From the NCBI GenBank assembly GCA_036401195.1, contig DASWVQ010000079.1, positions 1 to 38,919 on the forward strand: a stretch of 38,919 nt of DNA, given 5' to 3'. The position numbers were made by a program, and so were the translations under genes. This stretch comes from JACDHQ01 sp036401195 (GTDB taxonomy: Bacteria > Gemmatimonadota > Gemmatimonadetes > Gemmatimonadales > Gemmatimonadaceae). This document shows positions 23,626 through 32,458 of the stretch, in pieces; positions within the stretch are counted from its first letter, which is position 1; every line of letters starts with the position of its first letter. Under the pieces are notes generated by a model. That model did not search any database. It was not told the DNA's origin and was given only the letters and a program-made list of their open reading frames with translations.

Positions 23626-24065
23626 GCGACGTGGGGGCGGTACCCGCCGGGGCGGAGGTCTCGATCGCGCGGCTGTACGTGCTGCGCGCCACGTACCTGC
23701 TGCTCGTCGTGGGGCTCGGGTCGATGATCTGGCCGCTCATCCTCACCCACGCGAGCACCCCGGAGCACATGCGCGGGGTCACCTGGAGCCTGCTCGGCGC
23801 GCTCTCGCTGCTGGCGGTGCTGGGCATCCGCCATCCGCTGCGGATGCTCCCCCTCCTGCTCTTCGAGTTCGCGTGGAAGGTCATCTGGGTCGTCGCGATG
23901 GGGCTGCCGCTATGGTCGGCGGGGCAGCTCGACGCGGCCACGCGCGACACGTGGCACTCGTGCCTGGCCGGCGTGGTGCTCATGCCGCTCGTGATCCCGT
24001 GGGGATACGTGTGGCGGCAGTGGATCCGGGGGCGCGGGGAGCCGTGGCGCCGGGGCCGCGCGTGA
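23622..24065 (+). CDS. Small four-helix membrane protein, function unknown
   Basis: 147 residues with four predicted membrane helices (about 22-40, 52-68, 74-96, 112-130) and short basic ends. The GTG start overlaps the DinB-like stop (GTGA), so the pair is translationally coupled. I do not recognise the family. It ends 45 bases before the tRNA-Gln terminator hairpin, which may also end this transcript. Confidence 0.7.
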   Translation: MSDVGAVPAGAEVSIARLYVLRATYLLLVVGLGSMIWPLILTHASTPEHMRGVTWSLLGALSLLAVLGIRHPLRMLPLLLFEFAWKVIWVVAMGLPLWSAGQLDAATRDTWHSCLAGVVLMPLVIPWGYVWRQWIRGRGEPWRRGRA

Positions 24066-24110
24066 GCCGCGGCGGGTCCGGGGGGGGACCCGCGGCGACC
24101 CCGGGAACGG

Positions 24111-24145
24111 AAAAGCCCGGCACCACGCAACGTGGTGCCGGGCTT
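24111..24145 (-). terminator. Strong terminator of tRNA-Gln
   Basis: Perfect 15-16 bp stem AAGCCCGGCACCACG with loop TTG, followed on the minus strand by TTTT. The stem can also form in the plus strand, ending the DinB-like operon. Confidence 0.85.
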
Positions 24146-24150
24146 CACCA

Positions 24151-24223
24151 TTGCCCCTCCTGGGATCGAACCAGGAACCTTCTGATCCAGAGTCAGACGC
24201 TCTGCCAGTTGAGCTAAGGGGCA
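24151..24223 (-). tRNA. tRNA-Gln (CTG)
   Basis: Folds as a cloverleaf: acceptor TGCCCCT/AGGGGCA, D-arm GCTC/GAGC, anticodon stem TCTGA/TCAGA with loop CTCTGGA (anticodon CTG), T-arm CCTGG/CCAGG with TTCGATC. The discriminator is A and CCA is not encoded. It lies 81 bases after the glnS stop codon and has its own promoter and terminator. Confidence 0.95.
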
Positions 24224-24253
24224 GTACACCCTGCCGCGAGGGCAGAGTCCATA

Positions 24254-24281
24254 AATATAAGCAGGAGCATGCCTTCCTCAA
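24254..24281 (-). promoter_or_regulatory. Promoter of tRNA-Gln
   Basis: Leftward TTGAGG, 16 bases, TATATT, in a local AT-rich stretch 31 bases before the tRNA 5' end. Confidence 0.65.
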
Positions 24282-24304
24282 CCCCCGCCCGGTGGCCCCT
24301 CCCC

Positions 24305-25993
24305 CTACTTCCTCTGCTCCTTCGCCCAGGAGTCGCGCAGCGACACGATCCGGTTGAACACCAGCCGGTCGGGGCGCGAATCCTCGGGATCCTGCCAGAA
24401 GTAGCCCACCCGCTCGAACTGGTACCGCTGGTCGGCGGGGTCCTTCGCCACGCTCGGCTCCACGTACCCCTGCCGCACCACCAGCGACCCGGGATTCAGC
24501 GCGCTCAGGAAGTCCTGCCCCTCGGGCACGTCGTCGGGATCGGGGATGGAGAAGAGGCGGTCGTAGAGCCGCACCTCGCAGGGGAGGGCGTGCTGCGCCG
24601 ACACCCAGTGGATCGTCCCCTGCACCTTCCGGCCGTCGGGGGCATTGCCCCCCCGCGTCTCCGGGTCGTAGGTGCAGCGCAGCTCCACCACCTGGCCCGC
24701 GTCGTCCTTCACCACCTCCTGGCAGGTGATGAAGTAGCCGAAGCGCAGCCGCACCTCCCGCCCGGGCGCGAGGCGGAAGAACTTCCTCGGCGGGTCCTCC
24801 ATGAAGTCGTCGCGGTCGATCCACAGCTCGCGCGAGAAGGGGAGCTTCCGCGACCCCTCCTTCGGCACGTCGTGCGGGTAGTACGACGCGTCCAGCTCGT
24901 CGGTCGTCCCCTCCTCCCAGTTGGTGATCACCACCTTGAGGGGATTCACCACGCAGAGCACGCGGGGCACCTCCATGTTCAGGTCGTCGCGCACCGCGTG
25001 CTCGAACTGGCCGATCTCGACGCGCGCCTCCTTGCGGGCCACCCCCACCGACTCGGCGAAGGCGACGAGCCCCTGCGGGCGCACCCCGCGCCGGCGGATC
25101 CCCGCGATCGTGGGCATGCGCGGGTCGTCCCACCCGCTCACGTGCCCGTCGTTCACGAGGCGCAGCAGCTTCCGCTTCGACAGCACCGTGTAGTCGAGCT
25201 CGAGGCGCGCGAACTCCACCTGCCGGGGCGGGTTCTCGAAGCCGGCCTCGCGCACGAGCCAGTCGTAGATGTCGCGGTTGTCCTTGAACTCGAGGGTGCA
25301 GAGCGAGCGGGTGATCCCCTCGATCGCGTCCGAGAGCCCGTGCGCGAAGTCGTAGAGGGGGAAGATGTTCCACTCGGTCCCGCGCCGGTAATGATGCGCG
25401 CCCCGGCGGATGCGCAGCAGCAGCGGGTCGCGCATGATCATGTTCGGGTGCGCCATGTCCACCTTCGCGCGCAGCACGTGCGCCCCGTCCTCGAACTCGC
25501 CGGCCTTCATCCGGCGCAGCAGGTCGAGGTTCTCCGCCGGCGTGCGGTCGCGGTACGGGCTGGGCGTTCCCGGGGTGGTCACGGTGCCGCGCCCCTCGCG
25601 GATCTGCTCCTCGCTCTGCGAGTCCACGTACGCCCTGCCGCGCTCCACCAGCGACTCCGCGATCTCGTACAGCTTCTCGAAGTAGTCGCTCGCGTAGAGC
25701 TCGTGGTCCCAGCGGAAGCCCAGCCACTGGACGTCGCGCTTGATCGCCTCCACGTACTTCATGTCTTCCGTGAAGGGATTGGTGTCGTCGAAGCGCAGGT
25801 TGCAGTGGCCACCGAACTCCGTCGCGATCCCGAAGTTCAGGCAGATCGACTTGGCGTGGCCGATGTGCAGGAACCCGTTGGGCTCGGGAGGAAAGCGCGT
25901 CGTGGGGGCGCGGTTGAAGCGCCCGGTGGCGACGTCGTCGGCGACCATCTCACGGATGAAGTCGCGGCGGGGAGCGGAAGTGGTGTCTGACAC
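24305..25993 (-). CDS. glnS: Glutaminyl-tRNA synthetase
   Basis: 562 residues, the expected length. Class I signatures: PPEPNGFLHIGHAKS (HIGH at 43-46) and a KMSKS equivalent VLSKRKL. GlnRS-specific features include FDDTNPFTE, YASDYFEKLYE and the two C-terminal anticodon-binding barrels (about 345-555) with FFRLAPGREVRLRFGYF. It charges tRNA-Gln directly with glutamine, so this organism need not rely on the GatCAB route for Gln. The GTG start has no clear ribosome-binding site. A tRNA-Gln gene lies immediately downstream in the same direction. Confidence 0.97.
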   Translation of the reverse strand: MSDTTSAPRRDFIREMVADDVATGRFNRAPTTRFPPEPNGFLHIGHAKSICLNFGIATEFGGHCNLRFDDTNPFTEDMKYVEAIKRDVQWLGFRWDHELYASDYFEKLYEIAESLVERGRAYVDSQSEEQIREGRGTVTTPGTPSPYRDRTPAENLDLLRRMKAGEFEDGAHVLRAKVDMAHPNMIMRDPLLLRIRRGAHHYRRGTEWNIFPLYDFAHGLSDAIEGITRSLCTLEFKDNRDIYDWLVREAGFENPPRQVEFARLELDYTVLSKRKLLRLVNDGHVSGWDDPRMPTIAGIRRRGVRPQGLVAFAESVGVARKEARVEIGQFEHAVRDDLNMEVPRVLCVVNPLKVVITNWEEGTTDELDASYYPHDVPKEGSRKLPFSRELWIDRDDFMEDPPRKFFRLAPGREVRLRFGYFITCQEVVKDDAGQVVELRCTYDPETRGGNAPDGRKVQGTIHWVSAQHALPCEVRLYDRLFSIPDPDDVPEGQDFLSALNPGSLVVRQGYVEPSVAKDPADQRYQFERVGYFWQDPEDSRPDRLVFNRIVSLRDSWAKEQRK

Positions 25994-26174
25994 GGTCGTT
26001 GGGATCGGATCGAGTCCTTCAACTTAACGGGCGTGGTGCTGGCCGGGGGCGGTGGCGCCGCCGCCGGGGTTTCCCCGAAATCCGATCTTCCGGGATTCGC
26101 CGCCGGCCCCGATCCCCTTCCCCGACTGCGCGTTTTGCCGCGCGGCGGCACCATGCATCCGGGAGGGTTCCATC

Positions 26175-27260
26175 ATGCCTGCTGGCAGGCCGGATCTCCT
26201 CGAGTCGCCGCCTGAGGCGGTGCTCCTGCCACCGTTCCCGACGGGGAGCGGCGCCGGGAACGATGCCGGCCCCGGCCCGGCCCCGCCGGTGCCCCGGCTC
26301 CTGCTGCTCGTGTTCGGCGCGCTGATCGTCGTCGCCCTCTTCCCCTGGCTGTCGGGGCTCGTGGGCGCGCTGATCCTCGCCGTCCCCCTCGGCCCGCTGC
26401 ACCGCCGGCTCAGCCGGCGCATTCCCCCGCGGTGGTCCGCCGGCGTGATCGCCGTGGCCGTCGTGCTCGTGATCGCCGTGCCGGGGAGCTGGCTGGTGGC
26501 CACCACGATTGGCGAGGCGGCCGACGCCATCCGCGCACTCCAGGGGAGCGACGTCATGACCCGGCTCGAGGGGGTGCGCCTCGGCGGCATCGACGTCGCG
26601 CGGCAGGTGGAGACCGCCGGCGCCTCCCTCGTGTCCTGGCTCTCCGGGCGCGCGCTCGCCCTGTTCGGCAGCGCCACCCGCGCCACCCTCAACCTCTTCA
26701 TCGCCCTCTTCGGCCTCTATTACCTCCTGATCGACGGCGGACGATTCGCCGCGCGCGTTGCCGCGCTCCTGCACCTCCCCCCCGCCCACTCGGCACTCCT
26801 GGCGGCGCGCTTCCGCGCGGTGACCGACGCCCTCCTCCTCGGCACCCTCCTCACCGCCGTGGTGCAGGGCGTGATCGTGGGAACCGGCTTCGCCGTGGTC
26901 GGGCTGCGCGGGCCGGTGCTGTGGGGAGTCATCACCGCCTGCGTGAGCGTGCTCCCCGTGCTCGGGAGCGCCATCGTCTGGCTCCCCGGCGTGGCGGTGC
27001 TCGCCCTGGGGCATCGCCCCGGTGCGGCCCTCCTCCTCGCGCTCATCGGCGGCGGCCTCGCCGCCAACATGGACAACGTCGTGCGGCTCGTCGCCTTCCG
27101 GCATATCTCCGGCATCCACCCCATGCTCACTCTCGTGGGGGCGGTGGCCGGCGTGGGGATCTTCGGCATGCTCGGCGTGCTGATCGGGCCGCTCGTGCTC
27201 TCGTACTTCTTCGAGCTGCTCCGCCTGTACGAGGCGGGGCGCCGCACGTCACCGGGGTGA
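26175..27260 (+). CDS. AI-2E family (YdiK/PerM-type) transporter
   Basis: 361 residues. A Pro/Gly-rich cytosolic N-terminus (1-38) precedes eight predicted membrane helices in the usual AI-2E layout: two pairs at 40-110, a soluble segment (115-170), then 175-360 with LFGLYYLLIDGG and the LGVLIGPLVLSYFFELLRLY C-terminus. Members export small molecules or act in pressure and Na+/Li+ homeostasis; the substrate is unknown. The ATG follows a GGGAGGG site. First gene of a three-gene stretch with UspA and a P-type ATPase. Confidence 0.88.
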   Translation: MPAGRPDLLESPPEAVLLPPFPTGSGAGNDAGPGPAPPVPRLLLLVFGALIVVALFPWLSGLVGALILAVPLGPLHRRLSRRIPPRWSAGVIAVAVVLVIAVPGSWLVATTIGEAADAIRALQGSDVMTRLEGVRLGGIDVARQVETAGASLVSWLSGRALALFGSATRATLNLFIALFGLYYLLIDGGRFAARVAALLHLPPAHSALLAARFRAVTDALLLGTLLTAVVQGVIVGTGFAVVGLRGPVLWGVITACVSVLPVLGSAIVWLPGVAVLALGHRPGAALLLALIGGGLAANMDNVVRLVAFRHISGIHPMLTLVGAVAGVGIFGMLGVLIGPLVLSYFFELLRLYEAGRRTSPG

Positions 27261-27277
27261 GCCCCAGGGAGGGAACC

Positions 27278-28183
27278 ATGCAGCTCAGGCGCATCGTGAT
27301 CGGGATGGACTTCAGCGACACCGCCATCGCCGCGGCCCGCTGGGTGGCGTCGGACTTCGCCCCCGGTGCGGAGCTCGTGTTCGTGCACGTGGTGGACCCG
27401 CCCCCGCGCACCCGCTTCGGCCGCGCCGCCGCCCCGCCCGCGACCACGGTGGTCGACGCGGCCGCCGACTTCGCCCGCCACCGCCTCGACGAAGTCACCA
27501 CCTTCGTCACGAACCTGGCGACGAAGCGCGTCGTGCGCGTGGGGCACCCGCACGACGGGCTGATCGCCGCCGCGCGCGAGCTCGACGCGGAGCTGGTCGT
27601 GGTGGGCCAGCATGGCGACCGCCCGCGGCCCTGGAAGCCCCTCGGCACCACCGCCGACCGCCTCGTGCGCGGCTCCCCAATCCCCGTGCTCGTGGTGGCC
27701 TCGCCCCCCGCGCACCCCCCGCGCGAGATCCTCGCCGCGGTCGACGACGCCGACATCAGCACCTGCGTGCTGCAATGGACGCGTGAGCTGGCCCGCGCCT
27801 TCGACGCCGACGTCACCCTCATGCACGTGCTGAGCAACGCCGTGTACAGCCACGTGACCTCGATGGCGCACGCCCACCACGCCCACTCCGAGGAGGAGGC
27901 GCAGGCGGAGGTGCGCCACGAGATGGAGGAGGAGGGGGTGCGCTGGATCGAGTCGCTGGCCCACGAGGGGTTCGCCGAGGGGCGCGCGAACGCCGCCGTC
28001 ACCTTCGGCGATCCCGCCGACGCGCTCCTCACCATGGCCGCGTCGGTGCACACCGAGCTGATGGTCCTCGGCCGTCACGGCTCGGGAGCGGTCGCGCCCG
28101 CGCTCCTCGGGAGCACCCTCGGCACCGTGCTCGCCGGCGCGCCCTGCCCCGTGCTCGTGGTCACGTGCCCGCCGCGCACCTGA
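27278..28183 (+). CDS. Tandem-domain universal stress protein (UspA)
   Basis: 301 residues with two Usp domains (1-145 and 148-300). Each has an ATP-type G-2x-G-9x-G(S/T) signature: VGQHGDRPRPWKPLGTTADR and LGRHGSGAVAPALLGSTLGT. Domain 2 carries a His/Glu-rich insert around 195-215 (HAHHAH followed by SEEE and RHE) that could bind divalent metal. Such proteins act in stress survival. It is placed between a transporter and a cation ATPase (1-base stop/start overlap with the latter), so it may monitor or regulate ion transport. Confidence 0.9.
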   Translation: MQLRRIVIGMDFSDTAIAAARWVASDFAPGAELVFVHVVDPPPRTRFGRAAAPPATTVVDAAADFARHRLDEVTTFVTNLATKRVVRVGHPHDGLIAAARELDAELVVVGQHGDRPRPWKPLGTTADRLVRGSPIPVLVVASPPAHPPREILAAVDDADISTCVLQWTRELARAFDADVTLMHVLSNAVYSHVTSMAHAHHAHSEEEAQAEVRHEMEEEGVRWIESLAHEGFAEGRANAAVTFGDPADALLTMAASVHTELMVLGRHGSGAVAPALLGSTLGTVLAGAPCPVLVVTCPPRT

Positions 28184-30804
28184 TGACCGCCACCTCCTGG
28201 CACGCGCTTCCCACGGAGGAGGTGCTCGCGCGAGCGGGCACCTCCCTCGAGGAGGGGCTCGCCCCGGAGGAGGCGGAGCGACGGCTGGCCGCGGAGGGGC
28301 CCAACCTCATCGCGCGCGGCCGCCGCCGCGGCTGGTGGGCGATGCTCGGCTCGCAGCTCGGCGACGCGATGGTGCTCCTCCTCATCGCGGCCGCCATCCT
28401 CTCCGCGGTGGTGGGCGAGCCGGCCGACACGATCGCCATCATCGTCATCGTGCTGGTGAACGCGGCGCTCGGCGTGGTGCAGGAGTATCGCGCGGGGCGC
28501 GCCCTGGAGGCGCTGAGCCAGATGGCCGCCCCCAGCGCGCAGGTGCGCCGGGGGAGCGTGGTGGAGCGCATCCCCGCCGCGGCCCTGGTGCCCGGCGACC
28601 TCGTGCTGCTCGAGGCGGGGAACGTGGTCCCCGCCGACCTGCGACTCGTGCGCGTGGCGCGCCTCGGCGTGGACGAGGCGGCGCTCACCGGCGAATCCAT
28701 GCCGGTCGACAAGCTCGTATCCCCCCTCGCGCCCGACGTGCCGGTCGCCGACCGCCGCAACATGGCGCATCAGGGGACCACCGTCACCACGGGGCGGGGA
28801 GCGGGGGTGGTGACGGCCACCGGCATGCGCACGGAGCTTGGGCGCATCGCCGCATTGCTGCACGGCGCGGAGGAGGTGCAGACCCCCCTCCAGCGGCGCC
28901 TCGCCGCCTTCGCGCGGCGCATCGCCCTCGCGGTGATCGTCATCTGCGCACTCGTCTTCGGCCTCGGGATCCTCCGCGGCGAGCAGCCGGTGCGCATGTT
29001 CATGACCGCCCTCAGCCTCGCCGTGGCCGCGGTCCCCGAGGCGCTGCCGGCGGTGGTGACGCTCGCCCTCGCCTTCGGCGCGCGCATCCTCGCCCGCAAC
29101 CGCGCCCTCGTGCGGCGGCTCCCCGCGGTGGAGACGCTCGGCTCCGTCACCTGCATCTGCGCCGACAAGACGGGGACGCTCACCGAGAACCGGATGCGGG
29201 TGGAGCGCCTCTGCGGCTCCGGCGGCGTGGCCATCGACGAGGCGACGCTCGCCTCCCCCGTGGCGGGCCGGCTGCTCGATGCCCTCACCCTCAACAACGA
29301 CGCGTGGATCTCGCCGAGCGGGGTGGTACTCGGCGATCCCACCGAGGTGGCCCTCTCCGAGGCGGCGGCGGCACTGGGCGTCACGCGCGCCATGCGCGAG
29401 CCGCTCCTGCCGCGCGTGGCCGAGCTTCCCTTCGCCGCGGAGCGCGGGCGCATGACCACCTTGCACCGCGGCGAGGAGGGGCTGGTGGCCTTCACCAAGG
29501 GAGCGCCGGAGCGCGTCCTGCCGCACTGCGTGGACCGCGCGACCGACGACGACCCCGCGCCCCTCGACCGCGCGGCGGTGCTGGCCTCCGCGCGCCAGAT
29601 GGCGTCGCAGGGACTCCGCGTCCTCGCCTTCGCCATGCGCCGGCTCGACGCGATCCCCGGGGAGCTGGAGCAGGTGGAGGACTCGCTCACCTTCCTGGGC
29701 CTCGCGGGGCTGCTCGATCCTCCGCGCGCCGAGGCCCCCGACGCGGTGGCCACCTGCCGCGCGGCGGGGATCCGCGTGATGATGATCACCGGCGACCATC
29801 CCGACACGGCGCGCGCGATCGCCGCGCGCGTGGGGATCGCGGGCCCCGAGGCGCCGGTGCTCACCGGCGCGGAGCTGCGCCACATGCCCGCGGACGTGCT
29901 CGCGTCGCGCCTCGCGGAGGTGCGGGTGTTCGCGCGCGTGGCGCCGGAGGACAAGATCCGCCTCGTGCGCGCCCTCCAGGCGCGCGGCGACTTCGTCGCC
30001 ATGACGGGGGACGGGGTGAACGACGCCCCCGCCCTCCGCCGCGCCGACATCGGCGTCGCCATGGGCCAGGGGGGCACCGACGTGGCCCGCGAGGCCTCGG
30101 CGATGGTGCTGCTCGACGACAACTTCGCCACCATCGTGCGCGCGGTGCGCGAGGGGCGGCGCATCTACGACAACATCCGCCGCTTCGCGCGCTACGTGCT
30201 CACCGGGAACAGCGGGGAGATCTGGGTGCTGCTCCTCGCGCCGCTCATCGGCCTCCCCATGCCACTGCTGCCCATCCACATCCTCTGGGTGAACCTGCTC
30301 ACCGACGGGCTGCCGGGGCTCGCCCTCACCGCCGAGCGCGCGGAGCGCGACGTCATGCGCCGCCCGCCGCGTCCCCCCGGGGAAAGCCTCTTCGCGCACG
30401 GCCTCTGGCAGCACGTGGTGTGGGCGGGGCTGCTGATCGGGGGCGTGACGCTCGGCGTGCAGGCCTGGGCCTGGACCACCGGCGACGCGCACTGGCAGAG
30501 CATGACCTTCACCACGCTCACCCTCGCGCAGATGGCGCACGTGATGGCGATCCGCTCGGAGCGGGAGTCGCTGTTCACTCAGGGGGTGTTCAGCAACCGG
30601 GCGCTGGTGGGGGCGGTGGCGCTCACCTTTGCCCTCCAGATGGCGACGCTGTACTTCGCGCCGCTGCACGCGATCTTCCGCACCGACACGCTGACCGCGG
30701 GGGAGCTCGCGATCGCGATCGGGGCGGCGGTGCTGGTGTTCGTGGGGGTGGAGGTCGAGAAGTGGATGGTGCGGCGGGGGTGGCTGTACCGGAAGTCATC
30801 CTGA
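28183..30804 (+). CDS. P-type ATPase, Ca2+ type (P2)
   Basis: 873 residues. N-terminal cation ATPase domain (about 8-70), actuator domain with DEAALTGESMPV, TM4 with PEALP (about 285-289), phosphorylation site DKTGTLTENRM (Asp328), nucleotide domain with FTKGAPERV, hinge TGDGVNDAPALRRADIG (near 608) and a C-terminal membrane block with ILWVNLLTDGLPGLAL. TM4 PEALP instead of PEGLP and N/D in TM6 fit bacterial Ca2+ pumps of the PMR1/LCA1 type. It exports Ca2+ (or Mn2+) from the cytosol. The ATG overlaps the UspA stop (TGATG); a GTG six codons upstream is possible. Its TGA stop lies within a repeat (TCATCCTGAGG). Confidence 0.93.
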   Translation: MTATSWHALPTEEVLARAGTSLEEGLAPEEAERRLAAEGPNLIARGRRRGWWAMLGSQLGDAMVLLLIAAAILSAVVGEPADTIAIIVIVLVNAALGVVQEYRAGRALEALSQMAAPSAQVRRGSVVERIPAAALVPGDLVLLEAGNVVPADLRLVRVARLGVDEAALTGESMPVDKLVSPLAPDVPVADRRNMAHQGTTVTTGRGAGVVTATGMRTELGRIAALLHGAEEVQTPLQRRLAAFARRIALAVIVICALVFGLGILRGEQPVRMFMTALSLAVAAVPEALPAVVTLALAFGARILARNRALVRRLPAVETLGSVTCICADKTGTLTENRMRVERLCGSGGVAIDEATLASPVAGRLLDALTLNNDAWISPSGVVLGDPTEVALSEAAAALGVTRAMREPLLPRVAELPFAAERGRMTTLHRGEEGLVAFTKGAPERVLPHCVDRATDDDPAPLDRAAVLASARQMASQGLRVLAFAMRRLDAIPGELEQVEDSLTFLGLAGLLDPPRAEAPDAVATCRAAGIRVMMITGDHPDTARAIAARVGIAGPEAPVLTGAELRHMPADVLASRLAEVRVFARVAPEDKIRLVRALQARGDFVAMTGDGVNDAPALRRADIGVAMGQGGTDVAREASAMVLLDDNFATIVRAVREGRRIYDNIRRFARYVLTGNSGEIWVLLLAPLIGLPMPLLPIHILWVNLLTDGLPGLALTAERAERDVMRRPPRPPGESLFAHGLWQHVVWAGLLIGGVTLGVQAWAWTTGDAHWQSMTFTTLTLAQMAHVMAIRSERESLFTQGVFSNRALVGAVALTFALQMATLYFAPLHAIFRTDTLTAGELAIAIGAAVLVFVGVEVEKWMVRRGWLYRKSS

Positions 30805-30830
30805 GGCGAAGCCGAAGGACCTGGCCCCGC
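30796..30830. repeat. GTCATCCTGAG repeat at the end of the ATPase gene
   Basis: GTCATCCTGAGGCGAAGCC then GAAGGACCTGGCCCC, the same family as at 32222 and 34082. The TGA of the repeat is the stop codon of the ATPase gene. Confidence 0.8.
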
Positions 30831-30932
30831 GACGCCGATTCTCGTCCCTCGCCTCGCCCGGTCGCCCCGCGAACCGGAACGATCCCCCCGGTCGCGGGTG
30901 GTATAGCTTTGTCTTCCCCCCATCACCACGAC

Positions 30933-32231
30933 GTGCGCCGCTTCCCCGCCCTCCTCGCCCTCCTCCTCGCCTCCTCGCTTGGCGCCTGCCGCGCCGGCGT
31001 CGCTCCGCTGATGGATGGCGGGTCGCCGGCGGGCGCGGGCGCGCTGCGGAACGGCGCCGACGAGTTCCTCGCGTCGCTCGCCGGCCGCTACGGCGTGATC
31101 GAGCGCGCGCCGCGCTATGCGCGCGCCCGCCAGCGCATCGGGCAGATGGCGCTCATCCCCTCGCGGGTCTTCGACGACACCGCCCTCTGGAGCGTGCGCC
31201 CCACCCCCGCGGTGCGCATCCTCATCGCCGAGGGCGCGGTCGACGGGACGCACTATCGCCTCCGCCAGGTGGCGACCGCGCCGCCGGTGGATCGCCCCGG
31301 CGACGGACGGCATGCGGTGGTGCTCACCCGCCTCGGCGACGGCGAGTACCGCTGGGACACCAGCGTCGACTACTCCATGGGCGGGATTGGCGCGCGCCAT
31401 GCCTCGGCGGTGCTCGGCGCCTTCCTCGCCAGCGCCGACGCGCGCGACGGCGGCGGGAGCGCGCTGCGCGCCGACTACCGCGCCGCCTTCCCGCGCACCA
31501 CGGCGGCGCTCGGCGCCCTCTTCTCGGTGGACTCGCTGCACGCGCTGCCGCTGCGCGACGGCTCGTCGGCGGTCACGCTGGGGGTGCGCATGCACACGGA
31601 GGGGATCCGCGCACGATTCCCGCAGCTCGCCGGCTACCTGGACCGCTACGTGGTCCAGGGGAAGTGGCGCGCCACCTATCGCGATGCCTCGGGCGCGCCG
31701 TGGATCACGGGGAATGCGGGGAACGGCCGCATGCTGCTGTCGTTCCGCACCGCGGGCGGGCGCCTCGCGCCGCAGGCCGGCGCGGTGCGCGCGATGCCCG
31801 ACACCCTGCTCCTCGACCTCGACTTCTCGATGAAGGTGGGGCCCTTCACCATCGGCTTCGACCGGTTGCACGGGACGATGGCGCGGCACAACACCGCGGG
31901 CGAGGCGACGTGGGAGTTCATCGCGCAGCAGGAGCCCGAGTGGCGGCTGCCGCCGCTCGCCGAGCGGCTGATCCACTCGCCCCTGCGCCGTCCCTTCCAG
32001 GGGGATGGCGCGCGCTTCCGCATCGGGTTCCGCGACGAGGGGGACCAGACGCTGCTGGCGCGGCACGTGACGCTCACCGTGCAGGAATCGGCGGTGATGC
32101 GCTTCATCGGCCGCCTCGGGGCGACCGCCTTCGGCGACATCTCCGACGCGGTCGAGCAGCAGGAAGCGCAGTTCCTGCGCGGGGTGTTCACGGCGATGCG
32201 CGCCGACCTCGCGGCATTGCCGTCGTCCTGA
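30933..32231 (+). CDS. Lipoprotein of unknown function
   Basis: 432 residues with a lipoprotein signal peptide (SSLGAC lipobox near residue 18) and a Gly/Ala spacer. The mature part is mixed alpha/beta with FDDTALWSVRPTP, a YRWDTSVDYSMGGIGARHA stretch and a C-terminal FIGRLGATAFGDISDAVEQQEAQFLRGVF helix. I do not recognise a family. A GTG start is required by the signal peptide; a possible TATAGCTT -10 box lies 33 bases upstream. The stop codon is part of a GTCGTCCTGAGCG repeat. Confidence 0.72.
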   Translation: MRRFPALLALLLASSLGACRAGVAPLMDGGSPAGAGALRNGADEFLASLAGRYGVIERAPRYARARQRIGQMALIPSRVFDDTALWSVRPTPAVRILIAEGAVDGTHYRLRQVATAPPVDRPGDGRHAVVLTRLGDGEYRWDTSVDYSMGGIGARHASAVLGAFLASADARDGGGSALRADYRAAFPRTTAALGALFSVDSLHALPLRDGSSAVTLGVRMHTEGIRARFPQLAGYLDRYVVQGKWRATYRDASGAPWITGNAGNGRMLLSFRTAGGRLAPQAGAVRAMPDTLLLDLDFSMKVGPFTIGFDRLHGTMARHNTAGEATWEFIAQQEPEWRLPPLAERLIHSPLRRPFQGDGARFRIGFRDEGDQTLLARHVTLTVQESAVMRFIGRLGATAFGDISDAVEQQEAQFLRGVFTAMRADLAALPSS

Positions 32232-32256
32232 GCGTAGCGAAGGACCTGGCCCCGGC
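32222..32256. repeat. GTCRTCCTGAG repeat at the end of the lipoprotein gene
   Basis: GTCGTCCTGAGCGTAGCG then AAGGACCTGGCCCC. Its TGA is the lipoprotein stop codon. Confidence 0.8.
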
Positions 32257-32283
32257 GCCGCGCCACCAATCCTGGAACCACCA

Positions 32284-32319
32284 GAAAGAAAACGGGGCCC
32301 TCGCATCGCGAGTGCCCCG
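32284..32319 (-). terminator. Terminator after the tRNA-Ala/5S-like unit
   Basis: On the minus strand: GGGGC-ACTCGC, loop GAT, GCGAGG-GCCCC, then TTTTCTTTC. The left arm overlaps the 3' end of the 5S-like RNA. Confidence 0.8.
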
Positions 32320-32421
32320 AGCTACCTGCTGGCCCTGGCAGTACCATCACACCATGGCCCGACTTAGCTTGCCGCGCGCGCCGTCATTGGAACTCTCCGT
32401 CCTACCGAACGGCGGCGGGCA
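32313..32421 (-). ncRNA. Divergent 5S rRNA-like structured RNA
   Basis: About 109 nt starting TGCCCG and ending CGGGGCA, which pair as in 5S helix I. The inner part contains GTTCCAAT, AAGCTAAG and GATGGTACTGCC, which match 5S segments GTTCCCAT, AAGTTAAG and GATGGTACTGC in the same order and with the same 14-base spacing between the last two. However, the universal CCGAAC loop is absent and the loop C region is several bases longer. It lies between tRNA-Ala and a terminator. It could be a true but aberrant 5S rRNA, a decayed copy, or an unrelated structured RNA. Confidence 0.42.
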
Positions 32422-32458
32422 TTCTCATCCATTGGCCACTTTCGTGCCAACGATTCAA

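Noticed and set aside
28075..32306. Very long open frames opposite to or overlapping the P-type ATPase and lipoprotein genes
   Set aside because: They are by-products of GC-rich codon use; their translations are low-complexity Arg/Ala/Gly/His sequences without domains, while the chosen frames carry full family motifs.
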